A DNA stretch of 33,215 nt from Acidobacteriota bacterium (GCA_021789895.1 JAJYIU010000012.1:1-33215), one strand, 5' to 3'; positions 22,452-31,366 are shown, counted from the first letter of the stretch. A program made the numbers and translations. The notes: a model not told the origin generated them from the letters alone.

Positions 22452-22502
22452 GTTCCCTTTTAGTTCCCGACCTCGAACTGCACTCCCGTTCTGAACCTGT
22501 TC
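22452..22502. promoter_or_regulatory. Two GTTC-N7-GTTC direct repeats (LexA-like sites)
   Basis: GTTC-N7-GTTC occurs at 22452-22466 and again at 22488-22502, between priA and the exopolysaccharide operon. Two inverted GAAC copies (22475 and 22493) also lie in this stretch. GTTC-N7-GTTC is the alphaproteobacterial LexA box. Use of the same motif in this organism is an inference. priA starts 14 bases from the first site. Confidence 0.45.
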
Positions 22503-22571
22503 ACATCAGCTTTTGGCCCGCCGTTGTCCACACCCTCGGTCCTACGCAGGGGGGCTTTCATCCAAATCGGA

Positions 22572-23174
22572 ATGAACTTACGCATTACATTGAAGCCCGG
22601 CCGACGAGCGGGATGGCCGCGGCGACTGGCGCGTATGCTGGCCGGCGCCGGGGCGGCGTTTTTTCTTGCCGGCGGAACCTACAGCGCGACGGTTCCGAAG
22701 CCGGCAAAGGGATATGTCATCGGGCCGGCGGATATGCTGGCGATCAACGTTTGGCGGCAGCCGCAATTGAGCCTGCAGGCGCCGGTGCGTCCGGATGGGC
22801 GGATTACGTTGCCGCTGGTGGGCGAACTGCGCGCGGGCGGGCGGACGCCGCTGGAGCTGGCGCTGGTGATCCAGCGGCGGCTCCAGCGCTACATTGACCA
22901 GCCAAGGGTGACGGTGGCGGTGCTGGAGGTGCGCAGCCGCAGTTTCAACGTCCTGGGACGGGTGATGCATCCGGGCGCATTCGCGCTGGCGCGTCCGGAG
23001 CGGGTGCTGGATGCGCTGGCGCTGGCGGGCGGCTTCGCGCCCTTTGCGCATAAAAACCAGCTGTACATTTTGCGCTGGACGGGCGAGCGCGTCGCCGTGC
23101 CGTTGGCTGCGGTGCTGGCCGGCAAAACGCCCGATCCGGGGCTGAATTCAGGCGACACCCTGGTGGTGCCATGA
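22572..23174 (+). CDS. Wza-like polysaccharide export protein
   Basis: First gene of the exopolysaccharide operon, 200 residues. A Tat/Sec-like N-terminus is followed by the polysaccharide export domain (about 46-121), with YVIGPADMLAINVW, VRPDGRITLPLVGE and VTVAVLEV. One SLBB-type beta-grasp domain follows (about 125-175, FNVLGRVMHPGAF and LDALALAGGF). No lipobox cysteine is seen, unlike classical Wza. It would form or gate the periplasmic part of the export channel. An in-frame TTG upstream at 22524 is less likely than this ATG. The stop overlaps the next start as ATGA. Confidence 0.85.
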   Translation: MNLRITLKPGRRAGWPRRLARMLAGAGAAFFLAGGTYSATVPKPAKGYVIGPADMLAINVWRQPQLSLQAPVRPDGRITLPLVGELRAGGRTPLELALVIQRRLQRYIDQPRVTVAVLEVRSRSFNVLGRVMHPGAFALARPERVLDALALAGGFAPFAHKNQLYILRWTGERVAVPLAAVLAGKTPDPGLNSGDTLVVP

Positions 23175-24448
23175 ACTGGCGGGGGCTGTGGCTGTTGGGC
23201 GGGCTGGCGCTCGGGCTGGCGGCGCAAACCAACCGGTATGCGCCAAGCCCCTGGGCGGCAAGCGAACCTCCCCTGCTGGGGCCGGCCACGAGCGCGGCTG
23301 CGCCCGGCGCCGCCGCGGCCACGCCGGTCGCGGGCGATCTGGTGCGGCTGAGCTGGAACCAGAGTTTTGCGTGGGATGCCTATAGCGGCGCCAACACGGT
23401 CCGGCGGGATCGGGACTGGCAATTAGGGCCGCAGGTGGAGTGGTGGGCGGGCGGGCGGCGCTGGCAGTGGAGTTTCGCTTATGCGCCCTGGTGGTGGCGC
23501 TTTGCCCGCCAGCCGGGGCGCAACTGGTTCAATCAGACCTTGAATGCGAGCGCCGGGCTGGAACTGCGGGCGCAGGATTGGCTGCGGGGCAGCCTGGGCT
23601 GGCTGCGGCGCGATGGCGGCGAAGGCAGCGGGGCGGCGATGGGATCCGGGCTGGGAACGGCGGGGCCGCAGGCGGGCGAAGTCCAACTGGGCGGGCGGCT
23701 GGAATGGCTGCACGCGGCCTCATCGCGTTCCTGGTGGCAGACCTATCTCGCCCTCGGGAACCGCCACTACGACTTCAACCCGCAACTGGAAATTTCGCCC
23801 GTGCGCCATCGCAGCCGCGAAGCCGGAGTGCAATATAGCCGCCGCTTCCGCCCGCGCTGGAGCTGGCGGGCGCGCGGCTTCCTGCGCCAGCAGGAGCAGT
23901 GGGGCCGCTCGCGGGTGCGGCTGCTGGCCGGCTGGGGCGAGTTGAGCTGGCAGCCGGCGCCGTACTGGAGGCTGTCGGTCTTTGCCGGCCCGGAGCGGGC
24001 GGTGATCGCGGTCATGCCGCGCGGCAGCAAGGTGAGCTGGCTGGGGGCTGCGGGAGGGCAGGTGACCTATCGCGGGGAATGGCGGCTGGAAGCGCAGTTC
24101 ATGCAACAGGAAAGTTCGGCGGCGGGGCTGTTGTCGGTGCCGGGGATGAGCCGCTGGGCGGAATGGCGGCTGGGGCGCGATCTGGGCCGGAACTGGCGCT
24201 GGAGCTGGCAGGCGGCGGTCGCCGACACGCTCGGCTTGAATCTTGCCGGCCCACGCGAGCGGCTGTTCAGCGCCTGGACCGGTCCGGCGCTCGCGCGCCG
24301 GCTGCGGCGGGGTTTATGGTTGCGATTCCAGGCGTCGCGGCTGTGGCAGCAGCATCGCGGCGGACGCCGGCTGGGATTGAACCAGGACCGCAGCCGGCTG
24401 GCGCTGAGTCTGCACTATCAACTGCCCCATTGGGGCTGGGAGCAATAA
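23171..24448 (+). CDS. Outer-membrane beta-barrel protein of the exopolysaccharide operon
   Basis: A 425-residue protein with a signal peptide (MNWRGLWLLGGLALGLAAQ) and a Pro/Ala linker. After that come amphipathic, Trp/Arg/Tyr-rich strands repeating every 10-20 residues to the C-terminus, typical of an outer-membrane barrel. It occupies the place of the TIGR03016-like outer-membrane proteins of exosortase-associated EPS loci, but I cannot confirm membership. Tryptophan content is very high. It overlaps the export gene by four bases, so the two are probably translated together and may form the outer-membrane exit for the polymer. Confidence 0.6.
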   Translation: MNWRGLWLLGGLALGLAAQTNRYAPSPWAASEPPLLGPATSAAAPGAAAATPVAGDLVRLSWNQSFAWDAYSGANTVRRDRDWQLGPQVEWWAGGRRWQWSFAYAPWWWRFARQPGRNWFNQTLNASAGLELRAQDWLRGSLGWLRRDGGEGSGAAMGSGLGTAGPQAGEVQLGGRLEWLHAASSRSWWQTYLALGNRHYDFNPQLEISPVRHRSREAGVQYSRRFRPRWSWRARGFLRQQEQWGRSRVRLLAGWGELSWQPAPYWRLSVFAGPERAVIAVMPRGSKVSWLGAAGGQVTYRGEWRLEAQFMQQESSAAGLLSVPGMSRWAEWRLGRDLGRNWRWSWQAAVADTLGLNLAGPRERLFSAWTGPALARRLRRGLWLRFQASRLWQQHRGGRRLGLNQDRSRLALSLHYQLPHWGWEQ

Positions 24449-24449
24449 A

Positions 24450-26000
24450 ATGAGCCGCTGGAAAGATGGCGAACCGGCCGCGGCGACGCCGGAGTTGCGC
24501 GCGCTGCTCGGGCGGCGGGGATGGAGCGCGGCGGCGGTCGCCGCCGGCGTCTGGGCGATTGCGTGGAGCCTGGCTTGGCTGCTGCCGGCGCAATTCGAGT
24601 CGCGCAGCGTAATCCAGATTGCGCCCGCGGCGGCATCACGCGATGCCATGCTGCCCAATCTCAGCGCGCCGCCGCTGGCGCAGTTGCCGGCATTGATGGA
24701 GCGGCTGATGAGCCCGGCGCACCTGGGGCGCGAGGCGCAGCGGCTGCGGCTTTATCCCCGGCGCATGGCGCGCGGCGGGCCCGCGGCGGCGGCGGCGCGG
24801 CTGCGCGCGGGCTTGCGACTGGCGCCGCTGGCCTCGACCGGCAGCCCCCGGGTTGCGCCGGCGACGGCGCTGCTGGAAGTCCGCTTCCGCGATGCCAAGG
24901 CGGCAAGAGCCGAGCGCGTGGTGGAGGCGCTGACCGCGGATTGGGTGCGCGAGCTGCGCCGGAACGCCGAGCGGCGATCGGCGCAAACGACGGCGTTTCT
25001 CGAACAGCAGGCGCAGCAAGCCGCGGCCCGGCAGGCGCGACGGGCGCGAGCGGTGGAAGCCTATCAGCACCGCTATAGCGGCGAATTGCCCGTTCAGGCC
25101 GCGGCGCTGCAGCAGGAAATCAGCGGCGATCAGGACCGCCTGGCGGCGGCGCAACGGCAGGCGCACCAGGCGCGGCAGCAGCAGCTCTATCTGGATGCGT
25201 TGCTGGGGCGCTATCAAGGGCTGCAGCGCCAGATGGCGGCCGATCCGTCCAGCCATTCGCCGGCGCGGCAGGCGCTGGAAGCGCAGCGCACGGCGATTGC
25301 CGCGCAACTGGCGCAGTTGGCGACCGAAGACACGCCGGACAATCCCGACCTGCAGGCGCTGCGCCAGAAATTGGCGGCGCTGACGCAGCTCGAAAACCGG
25401 CTGCCGGCGGCGTCGCCGGCGCAGCTGCCGCTGACGGCGGAGATGATGCAGTTGGCCAGCCAGCGGCAAGCCAACCGCCTGGCGCTGGCGGCGGCGCAGG
25501 CGGACGAGCGCCGGCTGGCTACGCGGCTGGCGCGGCGGCGCCGGCAACTGGCGCAAGTTCCGCTGCGCGGCCAGGAGTTGGCCGCGCTGGAATCGCGGCT
25601 GCAGCAGGCGCAAGCGGCTTACAGTTCGCTGGCGACCGAGGCGCAGCAAGCGGCACTGGCCAACGCGCTCGAGCTGCGCCAGCAGGGCGCGCAGACGCGC
25701 ATTCTGACGCCGGCCACGCGACCGCACGCGCCCAGTTGGCCGGACCGGGCGCGATGGAACTGGATGGGCCTGCTGCTCGGTCTGGCGGCGGGGGCGGCGG
25801 CGGCCATGTGGCAGGAAAACCGCGATGACCGCCTCTGGTCGCGCGCGGCGCTGCCCGGCGGCGCGATCTGGGCGGCAATTCCGCGCCTGGCGACGGATGA
25901 GGAGCGCCGCAGCGCGCAATGGCGGTTGGGCTGGCGCTGGGCGGCGGTGGGACTGGTTTGCGGGCTGATGGCGGCGGGAAGCTGGCTGGTGCTGCGCTGA
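24450..26000 (+). CDS. Wzz/GumC-like polysaccharide chain-length protein
   Basis: A 516-residue polysaccharide co-polymerase. There is a membrane helix at about 25-47, then a periplasmic domain with long Gln/Ala/Arg-rich coiled coils (about 165-420, including QQEISGDQDRLAAAQRQ). The Pro-containing PATRPHAPSWPD segment precedes the second membrane helix (about 436-454). A third hydrophobic segment lies at the C-terminus (about 493-515), as in the SPC chain-length proteins of exosortase-type loci. No kinase domain is fused; the ATP-binding partner is two genes downstream. It likely sets polymer length and contacts the Wza-like channel. It starts one base after the preceding stop codon. Confidence 0.8.
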   Translation: MSRWKDGEPAAATPELRALLGRRGWSAAAVAAGVWAIAWSLAWLLPAQFESRSVIQIAPAAASRDAMLPNLSAPPLAQLPALMERLMSPAHLGREAQRLRLYPRRMARGGPAAAAARLRAGLRLAPLASTGSPRVAPATALLEVRFRDAKAARAERVVEALTADWVRELRRNAERRSAQTTAFLEQQAQQAAARQARRARAVEAYQHRYSGELPVQAAALQQEISGDQDRLAAAQRQAHQARQQQLYLDALLGRYQGLQRQMAADPSSHSPARQALEAQRTAIAAQLAQLATEDTPDNPDLQALRQKLAALTQLENRLPAASPAQLPLTAEMMQLASQRQANRLALAAAQADERRLATRLARRRRQLAQVPLRGQELAALESRLQQAQAAYSSLATEAQQAALANALELRQQGAQTRILTPATRPHAPSWPDRARWNWMGLLLGLAAGAAAAMWQENRDDRLWSRAALPGGAIWAAIPRLATDEERRSAQWRLGWRWAAVGLVCGLMAAGSWLVLR

Positions 26001-26012
26001 AGGGAGCGGAGG

Positions 26013-26852
26013 ATGTACTGGAATTATTTCGGCCTGGAACGCGCCCCGTTCGCGCTCAGCCCCGATCCCTACTTCCTGTGTCCGACGGCGGCGCATGAAG
26101 AAGCGCTGGCGCGGCTCTATTACGGCATACAGGAACGCCTGGGCTGCCTGCTGCTGACGGGCGAGGTGGGCACCGGCAAGACGTTGCTGGCGCGCTGCCT
26201 GCTGCAACGGCTGCAGGCGCAGGGGCTGGCGTTTAGCTACCTCTTCGATCCGCGGCTGCGCCGCGACGAATTCTGGCATTTCGTGCTGCACGATCTCGGC
26301 CTGGAACTGGCCGAGCCGGACCAGGCGGCGCGGCTGCTGCGGCTGCAGGCGTTTCTGATCGCGCGTCACCGGCTGGGGCAGACGACGGTGCTGGTAGTGG
26401 ATGAGGCGCAGCAGTTGCCGATCGGGCTGATGGAAGAAATCCGGCTGCTGACCAATTTGGAAACACCGCGGCAGAAGCTGCTGCAGGTGGTGTTGCTGGG
26501 GCAGCCGGAGCTGGAAGCCCGGCTGGCCGAACCGCGGCTGCGGCAATTGCGGCAGCGCATCAGCCTGCGTTGCCGGCTGGCGCCGCTTTCCGCGGCGGAG
26601 ACGCAGGACTACATTCGGCAGCGGCTGCGGCGGGCGGGATCGGCAGCGGCGGAGGCATGCTTTCCGGCGGCGGCGATGGCGGCGGTGCAAAGCGCCGCGG
26701 GGGGCATCCCGCGCCTGATCAATCTGCTCTGCGACCAGGCGATGCTGGCCGCCTATGCGCGCCAGTTGAAGGCCGTATCGCCGGCGATGGTGGCGGAGGT
26801 GGCGGCGGAGCTGGAGCTGGCGGCGGAACCGGCGGCGCCGGCGTTGGCGTAA
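26013..26852 (+). CDS. ExeA-like AAA ATPase of the exopolysaccharide/exosortase type
   Basis: A 279-residue ATPase starting MYWNYFGLERAPFALSPDPYF, the signature opening of ExeA/GspA-type ATPases and of the XrtA-associated ATPase family (TIGR03015). Walker A is GEVGTGKT (50-57) and Walker B is VLVVDEAQ (126-133). LLTNLET and the LAEPRLRQLRQRISLRC block follow, then GGIPRLINLLCD. There is no membrane helix or peptidoglycan-binding domain. A good GGAGCGGAGG site precedes the ATG. It is thought to energise or regulate assembly of the export machinery; the exact role in EPS export is unproven. Confidence 0.85.
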   Translation: MYWNYFGLERAPFALSPDPYFLCPTAAHEEALARLYYGIQERLGCLLLTGEVGTGKTLLARCLLQRLQAQGLAFSYLFDPRLRRDEFWHFVLHDLGLELAEPDQAARLLRLQAFLIARHRLGQTTVLVVDEAQQLPIGLMEEIRLLTNLETPRQKLLQVVLLGQPELEARLAEPRLRQLRQRISLRCRLAPLSAAETQDYIRQRLRRAGSAAAEACFPAAAMAAVQSAAGGIPRLINLLCDQAMLAAYARQLKAVSPAMVAEVAAELELAAEPAAPALA

Positions 26853-26895
26853 GCGACTGCAAGCGGTCCGTGGCGGACCGGGAAGAGGTGGGCGG

Positions 26896-27765
26896 ATGGG
26901 CAGGATTTACGAGGCATTGCAACAGGCCGAACGCGATCGGGTCAATGGCGCGGCGGCGCTCGAGCCCTTGATGGCGGAAGCAGCGGCGAAAGCCGCCGGC
27001 GTGGCAACCGTCGAACCGGCGGCGGCGGTGATGACGGCACTGGCGCATCCGGCGGCCGGGCTGGACGAAGGCGCGAGCGTGGCAGCGCGGCCGGCGCCGT
27101 CAGCGCGGGCGTGCATGTGGGAAGCATCGCCGGGCGTGGCGGCGGAGGGTTTTCGCCGTCTGGCTCTGGAATTGGAGGCCTGGCAGCCGGGCCCGCGGAC
27201 GGCGCGCGCCGTGCTGATCACGAGCGCGACGGAAGGCGCGGGCAAAAGCACGGTTGCGCTCAATCTGGCAGCGGCGCTGGCGCGTAGCGGACAGCGGCGG
27301 GTGCTGCTGGTCGAAGCCGCCGGGTACGCGCCGGCACTGGCAGCGTGGCTGGGGCTGGGGGCGCGGCCGGGGTTGGCGGATTGGCTGCGCAGCCAGGAAC
27401 CGATACAGCGTTTTTGCCTGCGGCTGGTTCCCTGGCCGCTGTATCTGTTGCCGGCGGGCGAAGGCGGCTGGAGCCTGGAGTCGCTCGAGGCGGCGCCGAT
27501 GTGTGCGCTGTTGGCGCAGTTACGCGCCGAGCTGGACTGGATTCTGCTCGATGGGCCGGCGATGTTGCCGGTAGCGGAGGCGATGCACTGGGCGCAATGG
27601 GCGGATGGCGTGCTGCTGGTGGCGCGGGTGGGCCACAGCCGGAGGCCGGAACTGGCCGAAGCCTGGTCTCGGCTGGCGCCGGCAAAGCGGCTGGGCTGGG
27701 TATTGAACCAGGCCGGCGCGGCGGATCAATGGGCGCGCGCGGAGGCGGCGAATGGCGGCGATTGA
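26896..27765 (+). CDS. BY-kinase-like ATP-binding protein lacking key residues
   Basis: A 289-residue homologue of CpsD/Wzc-C-type tyrosine autokinases. MGRIYEALQQAER is the typical opening in exosortase-type loci. Walker A is TEGAGKST (112-119) and a Walker B-like strand is WILLDGPA (215-222). The Walker A' motif, normally VLLVDADLRRP, reads VLLVEAAGYAP, so both aspartates are lost (E140, A142). There is no C-terminal tyrosine cluster. ATP binding may persist, but tyrosine autophosphorylation is doubtful. A GAGGTGGGCGG site precedes the start. Its end overlaps the next gene by 14 bases. Confidence 0.8.
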   Translation: MGRIYEALQQAERDRVNGAAALEPLMAEAAAKAAGVATVEPAAAVMTALAHPAAGLDEGASVAARPAPSARACMWEASPGVAAEGFRRLALELEAWQPGPRTARAVLITSATEGAGKSTVALNLAAALARSGQRRVLLVEAAGYAPALAAWLGLGARPGLADWLRSQEPIQRFCLRLVPWPLYLLPAGEGGWSLESLEAAPMCALLAQLRAELDWILLDGPAMLPVAEAMHWAQWADGVLLVARVGHSRRPELAEAWSRLAPAKRLGWVLNQAGAADQWARAEAANGGD

Positions 27766-29044
27766 TGGGCTGACGCTGAGCGCGATCGGGCGGCCCTATC
27801 GCGAACGCGGCTTTCGGCTGCTGGCTTGGCTGGCCTGGATTGCGCTGTGGGGGGTGAGCTTGTCGCCGCAGGAGAACCTCTGGGCGGCATGGGGGCGATT
27901 CGCGCTGCTGGGCGGCTTGAGCGTAATGGCGCTGAGCTGGGCCGATCTTTACAGCATGTTGGCGCGGCGCGACTGGCGCCGCATGCTGGAGCGTCTATTG
28001 CTGGGCATGGGCGCGGCCTGGTGGCTCTGGAGCGGGCTGGAGCTGATCTGGCCGGCATTATGCCTGGGGCGGGGTCGGATGCTGGCGGGCGCGGCGATGG
28101 GGTTGGCGGCGATGATGGGCATGCATGGCCTGGCGGGCTGGGGCGGGCAGCGGCGCAAGCTGGCGCTGGTGGGCGAGAGCGCGCTCTGGCCGGCGCTGGA
28201 GCGCGAGTTAGCCGGGCACGCGGAATGGGGCTGGCGGGTGGTCGCGCGCGCGAGTTGGCCGGCCGCGCAGGAATGGCTCCGGCTTTGGCGGCAGTTGGCC
28301 GGCGCGGGAGCGCGCCATCTGGTGCTGGCGCAGCCGCTGCCGGAAGCCTTGCGGGCGGAGCTGACGGCGGCCGGCGCGCGCGTGCACCCGGCCGGCGAAT
28401 TCTTCGAGCAAGTCACGGGCAAAGCGGCGCCGACGCGGGTGCTCCTCCTGCCCGCGCGACGCCGCTGGCGGCGCTGGCGGGATGCCGCACTGGCAGCGCT
28501 GGCGCTGGTCCTGCTGGCCCCGCTGCTGGCGCTGGTGGCGGCACTGGTGGGGCTGGATGCGGGGCGTCCGATTTTATTCCGCCAGCGCCGGGTGGGCGAG
28601 CGCGGGCGGGTTTTCGTGCTGTATAAATTCCGCACCATGCGGCGCTCGCCGGGCGATCCGGAGGCCGGCTGGCGGCCGGCGGTCAAAAACGACCCGCGCT
28701 GCACCCGGCTGGGGCGCTGGCTGCGCCGCTGCCGGCTGGACGAACTGCCGCAGCTCTGGAACATTTTGCGCGGAGAGATGAGCTGGGTGGGCCCGCGCCC
28801 CTTTGCGGAGGAGCAGGAGCGGAGGTTGGCAGCCCGCCTGCCGGGGTACCGTTTACGCTGGCAAGTGCCGCCGGGCGCGACCGGGTGGGCGCAAATCCAC
28901 CGCGGCTACTGCCACTCGCTGGACGACAACCGGGAAAAACTGGCTTACGACCTGTTCTATATCCGGCACGCGAGCTGGCGGCTGGATTTGCTCATTCTGC
29001 TGCGCACGCCCCGCGTGCTGCTGCTGTCGCGAGGCGGGCAATGA
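27752..29044 (+). CDS. Undecaprenyl-phosphate sugar phosphotransferase (initiating transferase)
   Basis: A 430-residue polyisoprenyl-phosphate hexose-1-phosphate transferase of the WbaP/EpsL type. Four hydrophobic segments occupy about residues 20-130. A degenerate Rossmann-like middle domain follows (KLALVGES...). A fifth hydrophobic segment leads into the catalytic domain with ILFRQRRVGERGRVF, YKFRTM, RRCRLDELPQLWNILRGEM, SWVGPRP and ATGWAQI. It loads the first sugar phosphate onto the lipid carrier at the inner membrane and so starts each repeat unit. Its ATG lies within the end of the kinase-like gene, and its stop overlaps the next start as ATGA. Confidence 0.9.
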   Translation: MAAIDGLTLSAIGRPYRERGFRLLAWLAWIALWGVSLSPQENLWAAWGRFALLGGLSVMALSWADLYSMLARRDWRRMLERLLLGMGAAWWLWSGLELIWPALCLGRGRMLAGAAMGLAAMMGMHGLAGWGGQRRKLALVGESALWPALERELAGHAEWGWRVVARASWPAAQEWLRLWRQLAGAGARHLVLAQPLPEALRAELTAAGARVHPAGEFFEQVTGKAAPTRVLLLPARRRWRRWRDAALAALALVLLAPLLALVAALVGLDAGRPILFRQRRVGERGRVFVLYKFRTMRRSPGDPEAGWRPAVKNDPRCTRLGRWLRRCRLDELPQLWNILRGEMSWVGPRPFAEEQERRLAARLPGYRLRWQVPPGATGWAQIHRGYCHSLDDNREKLAYDLFYIRHASWRLDLLILLRTPRVLLLSRGGQ

Positions 29045-30177
29045 TGGCCGGGCTGGCAGCCACGGTTTTCTGGCTGGCGCTAGGGCTGCTGGCGTATGCC
29101 TATGCCATCTATCCGGCGCTGCTCTGGCTGGCGGCGACCGCGCGGCAGTCGGCGCGCGATTGGAGCTACTTGCGCACGGCCGGCAATCGCCGCGCCGAGC
29201 CGGCGGCCGCGCCGCCTTTCATCAGCCTGGTGATTGCCGCGCACGATGAAGCCAGCCACCTGGCGGCACAGTTCGAGTCGCTGCGACGGCTGGCTTACTC
29301 CAACTGGGAAGCGGTGTATGTGGCGGATGGCTGCAGCGACCGGACCGCGGAGGAAATCCGCGCGGCCGGCGATGCCCGCCTGCGGGTGCTGGAACTGCCA
29401 CAGCGCCGGGGCAAAGCCAATGCCCTGAACCAGGGCGCCGCCGCCGCGCGAGGCGAGTTGCTGGTGTTCACCGACGCCGGAACGCGGCTGGAGCCGGACA
29501 GCCTGGCCAAACTGGCGCGGCATTTCCGGCGCGCCGCCACCGGGGCCGTGTGCGGCCGGGTGGAGTTCGATCCGGCGCCGGGCACGATCCGCACCGAAGC
29601 CCGCTACTGGCGCTACGAATGCGGGCTGCGGATGTTAGAAGCGCGGCTGGGGGTCACACTGACGGCGCACGGCGGGTTGTACGCGGTTCGCCGCAGCGCC
29701 TACCGGCGGCTGGACGAGCGCACGCTGGTGGACGATCTGATGCTGCCGATGCTGGTGCGGGCGCAGGGATTCGAGGTGCTTTACGATCCGGAAGCGGTGG
29801 CGCACGACCGCGGCCCGGGAACCGCCGCCGGACAGGTGAAACGGCGGCGGCGGCTGGCGCAAGGCAGTTTTCGCGCGTTGTATCAGGTGCTGAGAACTCC
29901 CATGAACGCGACCACCGCCTGGGCATTCGTTTCGCACAAACTGCTGCGCTGGCTGACGCCGTTTTTTCTGCTGCTGCTGCTGCTGGCATCGCTGGCGCTG
30001 GTGCCGCGGCCGGCAAGTCTGGTGGTATTAGGCGCCGGCGCAGCGCTGGCCGCTGCCGCCCTGGTGCGGCGGCGCGGGCTGGCCTATTACCTGTTGGGCA
30101 TGAACCTGGCCTACCTGCAGGGCTGGTGGCGCTCGCTGCGTCCGCCGCGTGACGGCACCTGGGAACGGGTGCGCTAG
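29041..30177 (+). CDS. Glycosyltransferase family 2, membrane-anchored
   Basis: A 378-residue GT-A-fold transferase. The N-terminal membrane helix (about 5-32) precedes FISLVIAAHDE (60-70), ADGCSDRT, and the metal-binding DAG in FTDAGTRLEPD (145-147). VDDLMLPMLV (D231, D232) holds the likely catalytic base, and KRRRRLAQGSF resembles the acceptor-binding QxxRW-type motif. Two hydrophobic C-terminal helices follow. This layout is typical of inner-membrane transferases that extend lipid-linked or processive polysaccharides. The open frame begins further upstream, but the ATGA junction at 29041 fixes the start. Sugar specificity cannot be inferred. Confidence 0.87.
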   Translation: MMAGLAATVFWLALGLLAYAYAIYPALLWLAATARQSARDWSYLRTAGNRRAEPAAAPPFISLVIAAHDEASHLAAQFESLRRLAYSNWEAVYVADGCSDRTAEEIRAAGDARLRVLELPQRRGKANALNQGAAAARGELLVFTDAGTRLEPDSLAKLARHFRRAATGAVCGRVEFDPAPGTIRTEARYWRYECGLRMLEARLGVTLTAHGGLYAVRRSAYRRLDERTLVDDLMLPMLVRAQGFEVLYDPEAVAHDRGPGTAAGQVKRRRRLAQGSFRALYQVLRTPMNATTAWAFVSHKLLRWLTPFFLLLLLLASLALVPRPASLVVLGAGAALAAAALVRRRGLAYYLLGMNLAYLQGWWRSLRPPRDGTWERVR

Positions 30178-30187
30178 GCGGCAAGGC

Positions 30188-31366
30188 ATGGGCGAGCAGC
30201 CGCAATTATTGGTGCTGATCGACGCGCTGGGCTGGACGCTGGCCGAGCGCTACGGTTTTCTACATCGCCGGCTGAGTTGCCGGCAGGCGGTGCGCACCGT
30301 GCTGGGTTACAGTTCGGGAGCGATACCGACGCTGCTGACCGGGCTGCCGCCGGCCCGCCATGGGCGCTGGAACCTGCTCTTTCGCGATCCTGCAAACTCT
30401 CCTTTCCGGCGGCTGCGCGGCATGCGGCGTCTGCCCGCGTGGAGTTGCGATCACCGCGCCGGCCGGAAACTGATGCAGGTGCTGGGCCGCCGGTGGTTAG
30501 GCGCGGGTCCGGGATTCGATTGCGTCATCAGCCCGCGGCTGCTGAGCTGGTTCAGTTGGGCCGAGCCGCGTCATCTATATGCGCTCGACGGCATGCCGCA
30601 GCCGGAATTTTTCTTCCGCCGCCTGGAGCGGGCCGGGCGGCGCTGGCGGGTGTATTCCTATGCCGGCGGCGGCGACGCCGGCCTGATGGCGCGCGCCGAA
30701 GCCGACCTGCGCGCCGGCCGCGCCGAGATTTATTTTCTTTACCTCTGCGAGCTCGATCACCTGCTGCATGAAAAGCTGGGGCGGGACGAGGCGGCGATCG
30801 TCGAGCGGCTGGCGTTTTACGCGCAACGGCTCGATCGGCTGGCGGAAATTGGCGGCGCGCGCCTGACGGTAATTTCCGACCACGGCATGACGCCGGTGCA
30901 GGGCGTGGTGCGCGCCAAATTGCCAGACGGCTGGCGGATGCCGGAAGACGTGCTGGCGGTAGCCGACGCGACCATGTACCGCTGCTGGTACGCCCATCCC
31001 GCGGCCCGGCCGGCGATGGAAGCGCGGCTGCGGGCATGGCCGCACGGACGGCTGCTGACGCCGCAGGAACTGGAAGCGGAGGGGTTGGGGTTCGCCGACG
31101 CGCGTTATGGAGAGAGCCTTTGGCTGGCGGATCCGGGCTGGATGGTGGCTGGCAGCGGATTTCACACCCGCTGGCAGCCGGCGGCGATGCATGGCTACCA
31201 CCCCGATGACGCGGATTCCGATGCCGTGTGGCTGAGCGAGCTGGATACGCCGCTGCCTCCGCGCAATCTGATCGAGATGTACGGCGGGCTGTGCGCGCTC
31301 GCCGGCATCGCCGGGTTCGATGCCGCGGCGCCGGCAACCGCGTCTGCCGGGGCGGTGCAGCGATGA
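30188..31366 (+). CDS. Phosphodiesterase/alkaline-phosphatase superfamily hydrolase
   Basis: A 392-residue member of the type I phosphodiesterase/nucleotide pyrophosphatase (alkaline phosphatase-like) superfamily. The two-metal site is recognisable: IDALGW (D12), YSSGAIPTLLTG with a Ser nucleophile at 42 or 43, DHLLHEK (D190, H194), SDHGM (D231, H232) and GFHTR (H326). No signal peptide or membrane anchor is visible, so it may act in the cytoplasm. AGGCGGCAAGG precedes the chosen ATG. Lying between two glycosyltransferases, it may hydrolyse or transfer a phospho-substituent during EPS synthesis. That role is inference. Confidence 0.78.
   Translation: MGEQPQLLVLIDALGWTLAERYGFLHRRLSCRQAVRTVLGYSSGAIPTLLTGLPPARHGRWNLLFRDPANSPFRRLRGMRRLPAWSCDHRAGRKLMQVLGRRWLGAGPGFDCVISPRLLSWFSWAEPRHLYALDGMPQPEFFFRRLERAGRRWRVYSYAGGGDAGLMARAEADLRAGRAEIYFLYLCELDHLLHEKLGRDEAAIVERLAFYAQRLDRLAEIGGARLTVISDHGMTPVQGVVRAKLPDGWRMPEDVLAVADATMYRCWYAHPAARPAMEARLRAWPHGRLLTPQELEAEGLGFADARYGESLWLADPGWMVAGSGFHTRWQPAAMHGYHPDDADSDAVWLSELDTPLPPRNLIEMYGGLCALAGIAGFDAAAPATASAGAVQR

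Noticed and set aside
24636-26690. Minus-strand frame of 684 residues opposite the chain-length and ATPase genes
   Set aside because: Arg/Gln/Leu-rich antisense of a coiled-coil coding region; it spans a gene boundary and shows no domain.
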